The position numbers and the translations under genes are program-made. 17,050 nucleotides of DNA from an uncultured Verrucomicrobiota bacterium (GTDB taxonomy: Bacteria; Verrucomicrobiota; Kiritimatiellia; RFP12; UBA1067). Shown one piece after another: positions 6,053-13,946 of this stretch; position 1 is the stretch's first letter; each line of letters begins with the position of its first letter. Where the stretch lies: positions 1-17,050 of the forward strand of contig CALCDB010000003.1 of assembly GCA_937901395.1 (NCBI GenBank). The letters are read 5' to 3'. Under the pieces are notes generated by a model that was given only the letters and a program-made list of their open reading frames with translations, ran no database searches and was not told the origin of the DNA.

Positions 6053-7729
6053 ATGAAAATTTCAATTGGCAGCGATCATGGCGGGTATGAACTAAAGGAG
6101 GCGTTGAAGGCGGCGTTAGCGGAGGTAGCGACGATTGAGGATCGCGGGACTTACGACAAGGAAAGTTGCGATTATTGCGATTTTGCGATTAAGGTAGCGC
6201 AGGATGTGGCATCCGAGGAAGCGGAGTTCGGCATATTGATTTGTCGAACTGGAATAGGGATGTCAATGACGGCGAATCGTTTTCAGAATGTACGGGCGGC
6301 ATTATGCGCGACCACGGAGGCGGCGACCTTGACGCGACAGCACAATGGCGCGAATGTATTGTGTCTTGGAGCGGACGCAGTATCGCCAGGATATGCGATT
6401 GATATTGCGAAGACGTTCATTTCGACGCCAGTAGACATATCGGAGAGACATCAGCGTCGGCGAGAAAAATTAGAGCGTTGCGGACGGCTATCGGATGTTT
6501 CGGGACTGATGAATTACGACAAGGAAGTGTTTGCGGCGATTGAGGCTCAAACGAAGCAGGAGGATGCGGAGATAAATTTGATTGCATCGGAGAACACGGT
6601 TTCGAGAGCAGTTCGGGAGGCGGTAGGTTCGGTATTGATTAACAAGTATGCGGAGGGGTATCCGCGGAAGCGTTGGTATTCGGGGTGCGTGCCAGTAGAT
6701 ATGGCGGAGGATTTGGCGTGCAAGCGGGCGTGTGAATTATTTGGGGCGGAGCATGCGAATGTGCAACCACATTGCGGATCGGCGGCGAATATGGCGGTAT
6801 ATTTCGCGACAATCAAGCCAGGAGATACGATTTTATCATTATCATTGGATCAAGGCGGGCATCTTTCGCATGGCTCGCCAGTGAATTTTTCGGGCAGACT
6901 TTACAATATTGTATCGTATACGGTAAATCGGGAGACCGAACAATTCGATTACGATGCATTGGAGCGCCAGGCGATGGAAGTAAAGCCGAAGATATTATTA
7001 TCGGGGGCGAGCGCATATCCGCGAGCGATTGATTTTAAGCGAATACGAGAGATATGCGATAAGGTAGGCGCAATAATGATGGTTGATATGGCGCACATCG
7101 CGGGTTTGGTAGCCGGAGGCGTACACGAGTCGCCGGTGCCGTATGCGGATTTTGTGACAACAACCACGCATAAGACATTGCGGGGACCACGCGGAGGGAT
7201 GGTGCTTTGCAAGGAAAAGTGGGCGAAGACGCTAGATAGTTCGGTGTTTCCTGGAATGCAGGGAGGCCCATTAGAAAACATCATCGCGGCGAAGGCGGTT
7301 TGTTTTAAGGAGTGGATGATGCCAGAGCGCAAAGACTACGCGGCGCAGATTGTGCAAAACTGCAAGGTATTATGCAAGACGATTCAAGATCGTGGATATC
7401 GGATTGTTTCTGGGGGGACGGATAATCATTTGTTCTTAGTAGATGTAAAGAGCAATGGCATGACTGGTAAGGATGCGGCGGCGGCATTGGATGCGGCTGG
7501 GATAATTGTAAATAAGAATACGATTCCATATGATACGGAGAGTCCATTCAAAACCTCGGGGATTCGTGTAGGCACCGCATCGGTCACGACGCGAGGGATG
7601 AAGGGATCGGAGATGATAAAAATAGGCACATGGATCGCGGATGTGCTCGACAATATCGCGGATACGAGTGTACAGGAGCGGGTAAAGAAGGAGGCTGCGC
7701 AGTTGGTCGCGAAGTTTCCTGTGCCATAA
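6053..7729 (+). CDS. Fused ribose-5-phosphate isomerase B and serine hydroxymethyltransferase
   Basis: This 558-residue protein contains two complete enzymes. Residues 1-145 are RpiB, which interconverts ribose 5-phosphate and ribulose 5-phosphate: GSDHGG at 6-11, ICRTGIGMS at 63-71 with the catalytic Cys64, and RQHNGANVLCLG at 95-106. Residues from about 153 are GlyA, the PLP enzyme moving serine's hydroxymethyl carbon to tetrahydrofolate: LIASEN at 176-181, NKYAEGYP at 197-204, NVQPHCGSAAN at 236-246 and TTHKTLRGPRGG at 371-382 with the PLP lysine Lys374. Family members usually read QPHSG, so Cys241 replaces a serine near the cofactor. An internal Met153 (ATG at 6509) could start GlyA alone, but no Shine-Dalgarno sequence precedes it, so a true fusion is favoured. 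The gene follows its own promoter at 5995-6023. rpiB and glyA are neighbours in many bacteria, which makes a fusion plausible. It would feed one-carbon units to the transformylase upstream. Confidence 0.93.
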   Translation: MKISIGSDHGGYELKEALKAALAEVATIEDRGTYDKESCDYCDFAIKVAQDVASEEAEFGILICRTGIGMSMTANRFQNVRAALCATTEAATLTRQHNGANVLCLGADAVSPGYAIDIAKTFISTPVDISERHQRRREKLERCGRLSDVSGLMNYDKEVFAAIEAQTKQEDAEINLIASENTVSRAVREAVGSVLINKYAEGYPRKRWYSGCVPVDMAEDLACKRACELFGAEHANVQPHCGSAANMAVYFATIKPGDTILSLSLDQGGHLSHGSPVNFSGRLYNIVSYTVNRETEQFDYDALERQAMEVKPKILLSGASAYPRAIDFKRIREICDKVGAIMMVDMAHIAGLVAGGVHESPVPYADFVTTTTHKTLRGPRGGMVLCKEKWAKTLDSSVFPGMQGGPLENIIAAKAVCFKEWMMPERKDYAAQIVQNCKVLCKTIQDRGYRIVSGGTDNHLFLVDVKSNGMTGKDAAAALDAAGIIVNKNTIPYDTESPFKTSGIRVGTASVTTRGMKGSEMIKIGTWIADVLDNIADTSVQERVKKEAAQLVAKFPVP

Positions 7730-7737
7730 GGGGGAAG

Positions 7738-8634
7738 ATGTCGAAAGTAGCGATAGTTGGAATCGTAGGGCGGACTAACGCAGGAAAGTCGACGCTCGTA
7801 AATGCGCTGGTGGGCGAGAAAGTGTCGATCGTTTCGCCAGTGGAGCAAACGACGCGGAACACGATACGGGGAATCGTTGCGGAGGAGAGGGGTCAATTGG
7901 TGTTGTTGGATACACCGGGTTTGCACAAGGCGAAAGGGGAGTTGGGTAGGCTACTGAATCGAATGGCGCGGAGAAGCGCGGCAGGAACGGATGTAACATG
8001 TGTGGTGTTTGATGCAGCGCAGGAGCCTCAACTTGAAGATATAGGGTGGATGCAGAGAATTGCGAAGGAGGAGCCGGAGCGGGTAGTGTTTGTATTGAAC
8101 AAGGCTGATCGGTCGCCTTTTTTTGAGAGTATGTTCAAGGAGACGTGGGCGACGCAGGTTTCAAAGGTGAATCCAACGTGGGTAAAGTCAATTGCGACGA
8201 CTGAAGGTGGCACAAAAGCGGTAATGGACGCGATTTTTGATTTGGCACAAGAGGGCGAGAAGCTGTTCGACGATGACATTGTTACGGATTATCCACGCAA
8301 GTTGACGATAGCGGATTCAATTCGAGAGAAATATTTAGCGAAGGTGCGTAGCGAGGTTCCACATGAAATGGGAGTTGTGGTAAAGTCAATAAAGGAGGAA
8401 GGCAGTCGTTGGTTGGTTGACGCTGAGGTATTGGTTAATAAGGCATCGCAAAAACCGATTGTGATTGGCAAGGGCGCGGAGATGATAAAGTATGTAAGAA
8501 AATGTGCGGAGCGAGAATTAAGCGAGATATTCGGGGTGAAGATCGCGATGGAATTATGGGTTCGGGTTGAGCCGAATTGGATGAAGAATAAGCGGTTATT
8601 AACGGAGATGGGATATTTAGGGGATTTGGTATGA
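7738..8634 (+). CDS. era: GTPase Era
   Basis: This 298-residue protein is Era, the essential GTPase that binds the 3' end of 16S rRNA during small-subunit assembly. G-domain motifs are GRTNAGKST at 11-19 (G1; usual families read GRPNVGKS), QTTRNTIRG at 37-45 (G2), DTPG at 58-61 (G3) and NKAD at 121-124 (G4). The C-terminal KH domain carries VIGKGAEMIK at 242-251, the RNA-binding loop, and the WVRVEPNW ending is typical. The start at 7738 follows the glyA stop by 8 bases with a G-rich AAGGGGGAAG ribosome site; the frame is open upstream but only in the overlapping glyA region. The stop overlaps the next gene as ATGA. Length matches the family. Confidence 0.95.
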   Translation: MSKVAIVGIVGRTNAGKSTLVNALVGEKVSIVSPVEQTTRNTIRGIVAEERGQLVLLDTPGLHKAKGELGRLLNRMARRSAAGTDVTCVVFDAAQEPQLEDIGWMQRIAKEEPERVVFVLNKADRSPFFESMFKETWATQVSKVNPTWVKSIATTEGGTKAVMDAIFDLAQEGEKLFDDDIVTDYPRKLTIADSIREKYLAKVRSEVPHEMGVVVKSIKEEGSRWLVDAEVLVNKASQKPIVIGKGAEMIKYVRKCAERELSEIFGVKIAMELWVRVEPNWMKNKRLLTEMGYLGDLV

Positions 8635-10601
8635 GGAAGTTTTTCGCAATGATTGTCTGCATTATGCTCGCAGCTGGCGCGCTGGCGGGGGAGTTATTAA
8701 TTGCGAAGGAGGCTTTACGAGATGGATTGTGGGATTTGGCGCGCAAACATGCGAGTGAAGAAAATAGCGATGAAGCGAAGTTGATAATTTTAGAGAGCTA
8801 CGCTGGCGAGGGGAAATGGGACGAGATAAAGGGAGCATTGTCGGAATGGAAGGATGCGCAGGGGAAGGGGTTTGATTATTATCGAGCGGTAATCGCGGGA
8901 GAGCATGACAAGGCGATAGCAATATTAAAGGCGGATGGCGGGGACGAGGGGATTCTTGAGGCGATGATGTATGAGGCGGATAAGTTGGACGCAGCGGGAA
9001 AACACGATGAGGCGAAGGATATTTGGCGGCAGACAATCAAGGGTAGCAATACGAGCGACAGGGTATTAGCGATAGCCAGTTCAAATTTAATGGAAGAGGA
9101 TGCGCTTAGTAGGGCGTATGCGCAAGTTGGGTCGGTAAAGAATAGACGGATGATAGGATTAAGATTAGGCGTAGTAAGGTTGGCAAACGAGGCGACGCGA
9201 CAGGATGGAGAGCGACTCATCAGAGCAATCGTAAAAGACGATCCCGACACTGAGGGCGCGACAGTCGCATTCTTATCGCTTTCGGATTATGCGCTCAAGT
9301 CTGAGGAATGGCAAGTAGCATTGGATGTTTTAAATGAGGCGATAGAGATATGGCCCGAGTTAAGCAAGGTCGCGGAGGTTCAGGAATCGCGGGGTTGGGC
9401 GATGAGCCGGTTAGGAAAGTCAGATGAGGCATTGTCCGCGTTCAAGCAGATGGAGGTATACGCGAAGGACGGGGAGGTGCGGGCGAAGGCGATAATCAAG
9501 ACCGGGGATGTCCTGACTGAGCTCAACCGCATTGACGAGGCGTTGGAAAGATATAGGAAGGTGGCGACGGAATTGGGAGAGACGAAGTATGCGCAGGATT
9601 TGAAGAAGACGATGGTGGTTCGCGAGCAAGAGTCGAAGGGGAGGGAGTTATATCGAGAATTTCGGTTTGAGGAAGCGGAGAAGTATTTTCAGATGGTAGC
9701 GATAGCGGATGAGAAGCATAAAGACCGGATGAATTTTTATATTGCATTATGTGAATATGGATTGGGAAACGAGCGAGAAGCAGATGGGATGGTAGCCGAG
9801 CTCATTAAGAACGGCAAGGATACGCGAATACATTACGAGGCGATATTGTGGCTAGCGAAGTTGAAGTATAACCGTAGGGCATGGAAGGAGTCGAGCGAAT
9901 TATTTGCAAAGTACGCACAGTCGGGCTTTGGAGATACGGCTGAGGCGATGTTATGGGAGGCGAGGGCGTTGTTTTCTGGCGGGGATTACGCGCAGGCAAT
10001 AACGATAGTTTCGAAATTAATAGAGAAGCATCCCGAAACAACGCATAAGTTCAAGGCATTATTGGTTCAGGGAGAAGCGTTGATGGAGTTAGCGCGATTT
10101 GACGAGGCATTGCTGATTTTTGAGCGAATTGCGGTAAGTGAGAGTATCGTGGCGGAGGATAGGTTAAAGGCGCAAATTCTACGGGCGGATGCATTATATG
10201 CGATGGGGGCGGATAATCCTATTAGGTATGCATCTGCCTTGGAGGCATATCGTGCGATTCGTTTTGGGGGAGTTATTTCTCCAAGCGAGGAGATCGTAGT
10301 TTCATTTAAGATTGCACGGGTATTGGACAAGGTGGAGCGAGATGATGAAGCCTTTGATCAATATTACACGCAAGTAGTATTAGCGTATCGTAACGGCAGG
10401 GAGAGAGGGGGAAGATTTAGTGACGAGGCGCGGGCGGTGTTTTCTCGGGCGGCATTTCGTTTAGCGGATGAATGTGAGAGCAAGGGGAAGGATCGTCAGG
10501 CGATTGCGATATTGAAGTTGGTGGCGAACAGCGATGTACCCGCGGCGATTGAAGCGGAGAAGCGCATTAATAGGATTTCAATGAAAGGCAGGTTCTTATG
10601 A
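8631..10601 (+). CDS. Secreted TPR-repeat protein linked to exbB/exbD
   Basis: This 656-residue protein starts with a clear signal peptide: basic MRK, a hydrophobic core, and a likely cleavage after ALA at 17-19. The rest is almost wholly helical, with many tetratricopeptide-like pairs marked by patterns such as GKSDEALSAF, NRIDEALERY, GDYAQAITIV and ARFDEALLIF at roughly 35-residue steps from about residue 200 to 640. It has no membrane anchor or enzyme motif, so it is probably a periplasmic scaffold. It overlaps era by four bases upstream and exbB by four bases downstream. TPR proteins linked to Tol/Exb motors (such as CpoB/YbgF of the Tol-Pal system) coordinate envelope processes, and a similar role here is inferred from position only. 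No sequence-specific homologue is recognised. Confidence 0.8.
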   Translation: MRKFFAMIVCIMLAAGALAGELLIAKEALRDGLWDLARKHASEENSDEAKLIILESYAGEGKWDEIKGALSEWKDAQGKGFDYYRAVIAGEHDKAIAILKADGGDEGILEAMMYEADKLDAAGKHDEAKDIWRQTIKGSNTSDRVLAIASSNLMEEDALSRAYAQVGSVKNRRMIGLRLGVVRLANEATRQDGERLIRAIVKDDPDTEGATVAFLSLSDYALKSEEWQVALDVLNEAIEIWPELSKVAEVQESRGWAMSRLGKSDEALSAFKQMEVYAKDGEVRAKAIIKTGDVLTELNRIDEALERYRKVATELGETKYAQDLKKTMVVREQESKGRELYREFRFEEAEKYFQMVAIADEKHKDRMNFYIALCEYGLGNEREADGMVAELIKNGKDTRIHYEAILWLAKLKYNRRAWKESSELFAKYAQSGFGDTAEAMLWEARALFSGGDYAQAITIVSKLIEKHPETTHKFKALLVQGEALMELARFDEALLIFERIAVSESIVAEDRLKAQILRADALYAMGADNPIRYASALEAYRAIRFGGVISPSEEIVVSFKIARVLDKVERDDEAFDQYYTQVVLAYRNGRERGGRFSDEARAVFSRAAFRLADECESKGKDRQAIAILKLVANSDVPAAIEAEKRINRISMKGRFL

Positions 10602-11206
10602 ACTTCATGGGTAGCGCGATATTTTGGATATTCATAGCATTTGCGGTAGTAGCTCTGATTACATATTTTGAGCGCTTGATTGATTTGCGCAGGGCGCAGA
10701 TGGATTATCAAGATTTCATCAAGGGCGTGATTAACATTTTGGAAACCGGTAATACCGACGAGGCTTTGGCGATTTGCGAGGATACTGGCACGCCAATTTC
10801 GCAAGTGGTAATAACGGCAATAAATCATCGAAATGACAGTGCAAGGATTTTGAGAGATGCGGTAGACGCGAAAGGGCGCGCGGAAGTAGGGCGTTTGGAT
10901 AGACGGATGGCCGCTTTGGCAATTATTGGACAGATTACGCCACTTTTAGGTCTTTTAGGTACGGTGATAGGATTCATGAAAACGATAATGGCGGCGAATT
11001 CAGCGGAGATTGTATTGCGGATTGATGTCTTGAATGGCGCGATGGAAGCCTTGTTGCCAGCAGCGTTTGGGCTATCGTTGGCGATACCAATAGCGGTAAT
11101 GTATGGATCGTTACGAGTGAGGTTAGATAGGATTGTGGTCGAGCTGGAGGCGGCGGCCAGTCAAATTGTAGGGTACATAGCGGCAAGCAAGGAGAAGACG
11201 CGGTGA
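10598..11206 (+). CDS. ExbB/TolQ-type motor stator protein
   Basis: This 202-residue protein has the MotA/TolQ/ExbB topology: one helix at 5-24, a cytoplasmic domain, then two helices at about 104-130 and 149-171. The signature ITPLLGLLGTVIGFM at 113-127 includes the conserved Thr122, and EALLPAAFGLSLAIP at 150-164 is the third-helix motif. The family usually reads EAL-x-x-T-A-x-GL there; the Thr (TolQ Thr178, ExbB Thr181) is Ala here at 155. ExbB/TolQ pentamers form the proton-driven stator around an ExbD/TolR dimer. It overlaps the TPR gene (ATGA) and the exbD gene (GTGA). TolQ and ExbB cannot be told apart from this sequence, and no tolB or pal is in the window. Confidence 0.9.
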   Translation: MNFMGSAIFWIFIAFAVVALITYFERLIDLRRAQMDYQDFIKGVINILETGNTDEALAICEDTGTPISQVVITAINHRNDSARILRDAVDAKGRAEVGRLDRRMAALAIIGQITPLLGLLGTVIGFMKTIMAANSAEIVLRIDVLNGAMEALLPAAFGLSLAIPIAVMYGSLRVRLDRIVVELEAAASQIVGYIAASKEKTR

Positions 11207-11679
11207 CGACGGAATGGGGATGGAAGCCCGAGAAAAAACTCGGAATTTGGCGATATGGGGCGACATGGATGCGTCCAATCGTGGCGGCGATACCTTATAT
11301 AACGGTTCTATTCCTATTGGTCATGATGTATATGATAGGCGGTACGATGACGACGGCGAAGGGAGTATTGTTCACGTTGCCGGATACTGAAAACAACGAG
11401 GGCGCGAATACGGAGTTAGTGGCATTAGTAATGTCGGTGGCGCATGATACGATAATACTTTTTGATGATTCAAGATATATATTAGGAGACGTGAGTTCGG
11501 AGCGCGCATTCATTGCGCATTTATCGGAATGTGCGGATAGGAGCGAATCTCGAGCATTGTTGATAATGGCGGATCGCAGAATCGTCGTGGGAGAGTTAAT
11601 GAAGATTGTCTCAATTGTGAAGCAGAGTGGGATTTTGAGGGTGTTGTTCGCGGAAAGGCACGAGGCGTCAAGGGAATGA
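11203..11679 (+). CDS. ExbD/TolR-like protein lacking the proton-carrying aspartate
   Basis: This 158-residue protein has one N-terminal helix at 24-47 and a periplasmic domain whose end, LLIMADRRIVVGELMKIVSIVKQSGILRV in meaning and order, fits the ExbD/TolR domain. The family helix normally reads TP-x-x-D-V-x-x-x-LL. Here the aligned segment is IPYITVLFLLVMMYM (30-44) with Thr34 at the position of the Asp (ExbD Asp25, TolR Asp23) that carries protons and is essential in characterised motors. The GTG start at 11203 is supported by AAGGAG at 11189-11194, 8 bases upstream, and overlaps exbB by four bases. The family call rests on position, topology and the C-terminal half. The missing Asp suggests a motor that is inactive, structural, or driven differently. 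Confidence 0.82.
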   Translation: MTTEWGWKPEKKLGIWRYGATWMRPIVAAIPYITVLFLLVMMYMIGGTMTTAKGVLFTLPDTENNEGANTELVALVMSVAHDTIILFDDSRYILGDVSSERAFIAHLSECADRSESRALLIMADRRIVVGELMKIVSIVKQSGILRVLFAERHEASRE

Positions 11680-12128
11680 AGAGCGTTGGTAGCGAGATGG
11701 CTTCAATGATAACGGTATTATCGATACCGGTGATTATTGGCTTGATATTCCCATGGAAGGCGTTGAGTTTTAAGTCGACAGATAGATGTAGGCAAAGCGC
11801 GGTAATTTCAAAGTTTGTGAATTTGAGCGAGGAGAATGAGCGAGATGCCGTGAGACGTGCGCGATATTCGTGGCGAGGAGATGTTGGGGATGTAATGAGG
11901 ATGCATGTGGATATGACATTTGATGATTTGCCGGATATGAAGAACGAGCCAGTACTTACATTGGGCAAGAGCTTAAAGGCGAAGGAAATGCCGAGAATGG
12001 AGTATACGATTCCAGAATATCTACCTCGACGAGCGGCAATGGCGACGATGAAGCTTGAAGACGAGGGATCAATAGAGTCGGATGAAGGATTTGTATTCAG
12101 CAAAGAGGAAATGCTAAAGATAAAATAG
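11676..12128 (+). CDS. Unknown one-helix membrane protein after exbD
   Basis: This 150-residue protein is not recognised. It has a single hydrophobic helix at about residues 9-27 (ITVLSIPVIIGLIF) near the N-terminus, then a charged domain rich in Arg, Asp, Glu and Met, consistent with an anchored protein facing the periplasm. It occupies the place where exbBD loci often carry a TonB-type transducer, but it lacks a proline-rich linker and a recognisable TonB C-terminal domain. ATG at 11676 overlaps the exbD stop (ATGA) with AAGGG very close upstream; an ATG at 11697 is an alternative start. Coupling to exbB/exbD suggests it is part of the same complex. Confidence 0.7.
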   Translation: MKSVGSEMASMITVLSIPVIIGLIFPWKALSFKSTDRCRQSAVISKFVNLSEENERDAVRRARYSWRGDVGDVMRMHVDMTFDDLPDMKNEPVLTLGKSLKAKEMPRMEYTIPEYLPRRAAMATMKLEDEGSIESDEGFVFSKEEMLKIK

Positions 12129-12133
12129 GAGAG
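12127..12133 (+). promoter_or_regulatory. Ribosome binding site for pyrE
   Basis: AGGAGAG is placed 8 bases before the ATG at 12142 and overlaps the stop codon of the upstream gene, fixing the pyrE start. Confidence 0.65.
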
Positions 12134-12141
12134 ATAACATT

Positions 12142-12750
12142 ATGACACAAGAAGAGGTATTGAAGGCGTTCAAGGAAACTGGAGCATTGTTGGAAGGGCA
12201 TTTTGAATTGCGTTCAAAATTGCATTCCAATCGTTATTTTCAATGTGCGAACGTGTTGATGTATCCGCGGATTGCGGCAAAGCTTTGCGATGCGGTAGTG
12301 GCGAAAATGAAGTCAGCGGGAGACATCGGTAAGATTGACGGGGTAATTTCGCCAGCGGTTGGAGGGATTCTGGTAGGGCATGAAGTGGCGAGGGCGTTGG
12401 ATACGAAGTGCGTATTCGCGGAGAAGATTCAGGGTGAGGGGGTAGACGCTTCGGGCAAGCCCAATACGGTATTGGCGATGAGGAGATTTAAGTTGAAGAA
12501 GGGAGAGCGGTATGTAGTTGCGGAAGATGTCGTAACCAAGGGCGGAAGAGTTCAGGAGACGATTGATCTCGTGAAGGAGGCGGGTTGCGAGGTTGCGGCG
12601 GTAGTTTTGTTAGTTGATAGGTCGGCAGGGAAGGTAAACTTTGGTGATATACCGATGTATTCGTTGATGCAGATGACACCGGAGACATGGACGGCGGAGG
12701 AGTGTCCAATGTGCAAGGATGGTGGTAAGCCATGTCATCCAGGATCGTAA
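12142..12750 (+). CDS. pyrE: Orotate phosphoribosyltransferase
   Basis: This 202-residue cytoplasmic enzyme attaches orotate to PRPP to make OMP in pyrimidine synthesis. The PRPP-binding motif VVAEDVVTKGG is at 125-135, the N-terminal loop GHFELRSKLHSNRYFQ at 19-34 resembles the family's GHF-x-L-x-SG-x-HS-x-x-Y-x-Q, and PAVGGILVG at 71-79 is the dimer/active-site loop. The C-terminal CPMC near 193-196 matches the CPLC seen in a pyrE subgroup. Length fits. Gap to the previous stop is 13 bases with a good Shine-Dalgarno sequence. No other pyrimidine genes are nearby. Confidence 0.93.
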   Translation: MTQEEVLKAFKETGALLEGHFELRSKLHSNRYFQCANVLMYPRIAAKLCDAVVAKMKSAGDIGKIDGVISPAVGGILVGHEVARALDTKCVFAEKIQGEGVDASGKPNTVLAMRRFKLKKGERYVVAEDVVTKGGRVQETIDLVKEAGCEVAAVVLLVDRSAGKVNFGDIPMYSLMQMTPETWTAEECPMCKDGGKPCHPGS

Positions 12751-12758
12751 GGGAAGTC

Positions 12759-13946
12759 ATGTTCGATACGGTCGAGAGTTGTTTGGCGGCATTACGGAAC
12801 GGGGAGATAATCCTCGTTACTGATGATGCGGATCGCGAGAACGAGGGGGATTGTATTTGTGCGGCCGAATATGCGACATGCGCGAATGTGAATTTCATGG
12901 CTTCGCATGCGAAGGGGTTGATTTGCATGCCGATGAGCGCGAGTTGGTGCAAGAAATTAGATTTGCCACAGATGGTGGAAAACAATACCGACAATCATCA
13001 TACTGCATTTACGGTTTCTATAGATGGGGTTGATACAACGACGGGAATTTCTGCTGCGGAGAGATCAATGACGGCATTAGCATGCGTGAGGGAGGATGTG
13101 AAGCCGACTGATTTTAGACGACCTGGGCATATGTTCCCTTTGCAAGCGCGCGAGGGGGGCGTGTTGAAACGAGCGGGGCATACGGAGGCGACTGTAGATC
13201 TTTGCAGGATAGCCGGGCTTAAAGAAGTTGGGTTATGTTGCGAAATAATGAAGGATGATGGCACGATGGCGAGACTATCCGATGTAGCGGCATTCGCCAA
13301 GCTCCACAAGCTAAAGATGATGTCCATCGCGGATTTGATAGCATATAGGCGCAAAAACGACAAGTTGGTAGAAGCGGTAGAAGAGGTGGATTTGCCATCT
13401 GATTATGGGCATTTTCGGTTGAAGATGTATCGAAGCAAGATTACGAAGTTGGAGCATTTGGCGTTGATCAAGGGGAAGGTAGATAGCGGGAAGCCGATTT
13501 TAGTGAGGGTGCATAGCGAATGTTTCACGGGGGATGTATTATCAAGCAAACGTTGTGATTGCGGACATCAACTTCATCAAGCGATGGCGATGATCGAGCG
13601 AGAAGGTTGCGGGGCGGTGTTGTATATGCGGCAAGAGGGACGGGGGATAGGGTTGGAGAATAAATTGCACGCATATCGCAAGCAGGAGGAGGGGTTAGAT
13701 ACCGTCGAGGCGAATGTTGCTTTAGGGTTCGCGCCGGACTTACGGGATTATGGTGAAGGAGCGCAGATATTGGTTGATCTTGGCATTCGCAAATTGCGGC
13801 TGATGACAAACAATCCATGCAAAGTAGCGGGACTCGAAGGATATGGTATAGAAATCGTGGAGCGGGTTCCGATTGTGATACCAGCGAATATTTATGATCA
13901 AAAGTATTTAGCAACAAAGAGAGACAAGATGGGGCATATTATATGA
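12759..13946 (+). CDS. ribBA: Bifunctional DHBP synthase / GTP cyclohydrolase II
   Basis: This 395-residue protein joins the two entry enzymes of riboflavin synthesis. The N-terminal RibB half makes 3,4-dihydroxy-2-butanone 4-phosphate from ribulose 5-phosphate: DDADRENEGD at 22-31, RPGHMFPLQAREGGVLKRAGH at 121-141 in order, and CCEIMKDDGTMARL at 160-173. The C-terminal RibA half opens the GTP ring: Zn ligands Cys255, Cys266 and Cys268 in SECFTGD and KRCDCGH, MRQEGRGIGL at 290-299, then DLRDYGEGAQIL and MTNNPCK. I start at ATG 12759 because it avoids a 19-base overlap with pyrE and the family opens with FDT-I-E; an ATG at 12732 is in frame and possible. The RibB substrate is the product of the RpiB domain upstream. 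Stop overlaps gpsA as ATGA. Confidence 0.93.
   Translation: MFDTVESCLAALRNGEIILVTDDADRENEGDCICAAEYATCANVNFMASHAKGLICMPMSASWCKKLDLPQMVENNTDNHHTAFTVSIDGVDTTTGISAAERSMTALACVREDVKPTDFRRPGHMFPLQAREGGVLKRAGHTEATVDLCRIAGLKEVGLCCEIMKDDGTMARLSDVAAFAKLHKLKMMSIADLIAYRRKNDKLVEAVEEVDLPSDYGHFRLKMYRSKITKLEHLALIKGKVDSGKPILVRVHSECFTGDVLSSKRCDCGHQLHQAMAMIEREGCGAVLYMRQEGRGIGLENKLHAYRKQEEGLDTVEANVALGFAPDLRDYGEGAQILVDLGIRKLRLMTNNPCKVAGLEGYGIEIVERVPIVIPANIYDQKYLATKRDKMGHII

Noticed and set aside
6509..6511. Internal ATG as a separate glyA start
   Set aside because: No Shine-Dalgarno sequence precedes it and the frame is continuous with RpiB, so a single fused product is more likely.
11676..12128. The unknown protein after exbD as TonB
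   Set aside because: It has the right position and an N-terminal helix but no Pro-rich linker and no recognisable TonB C-terminal domain.
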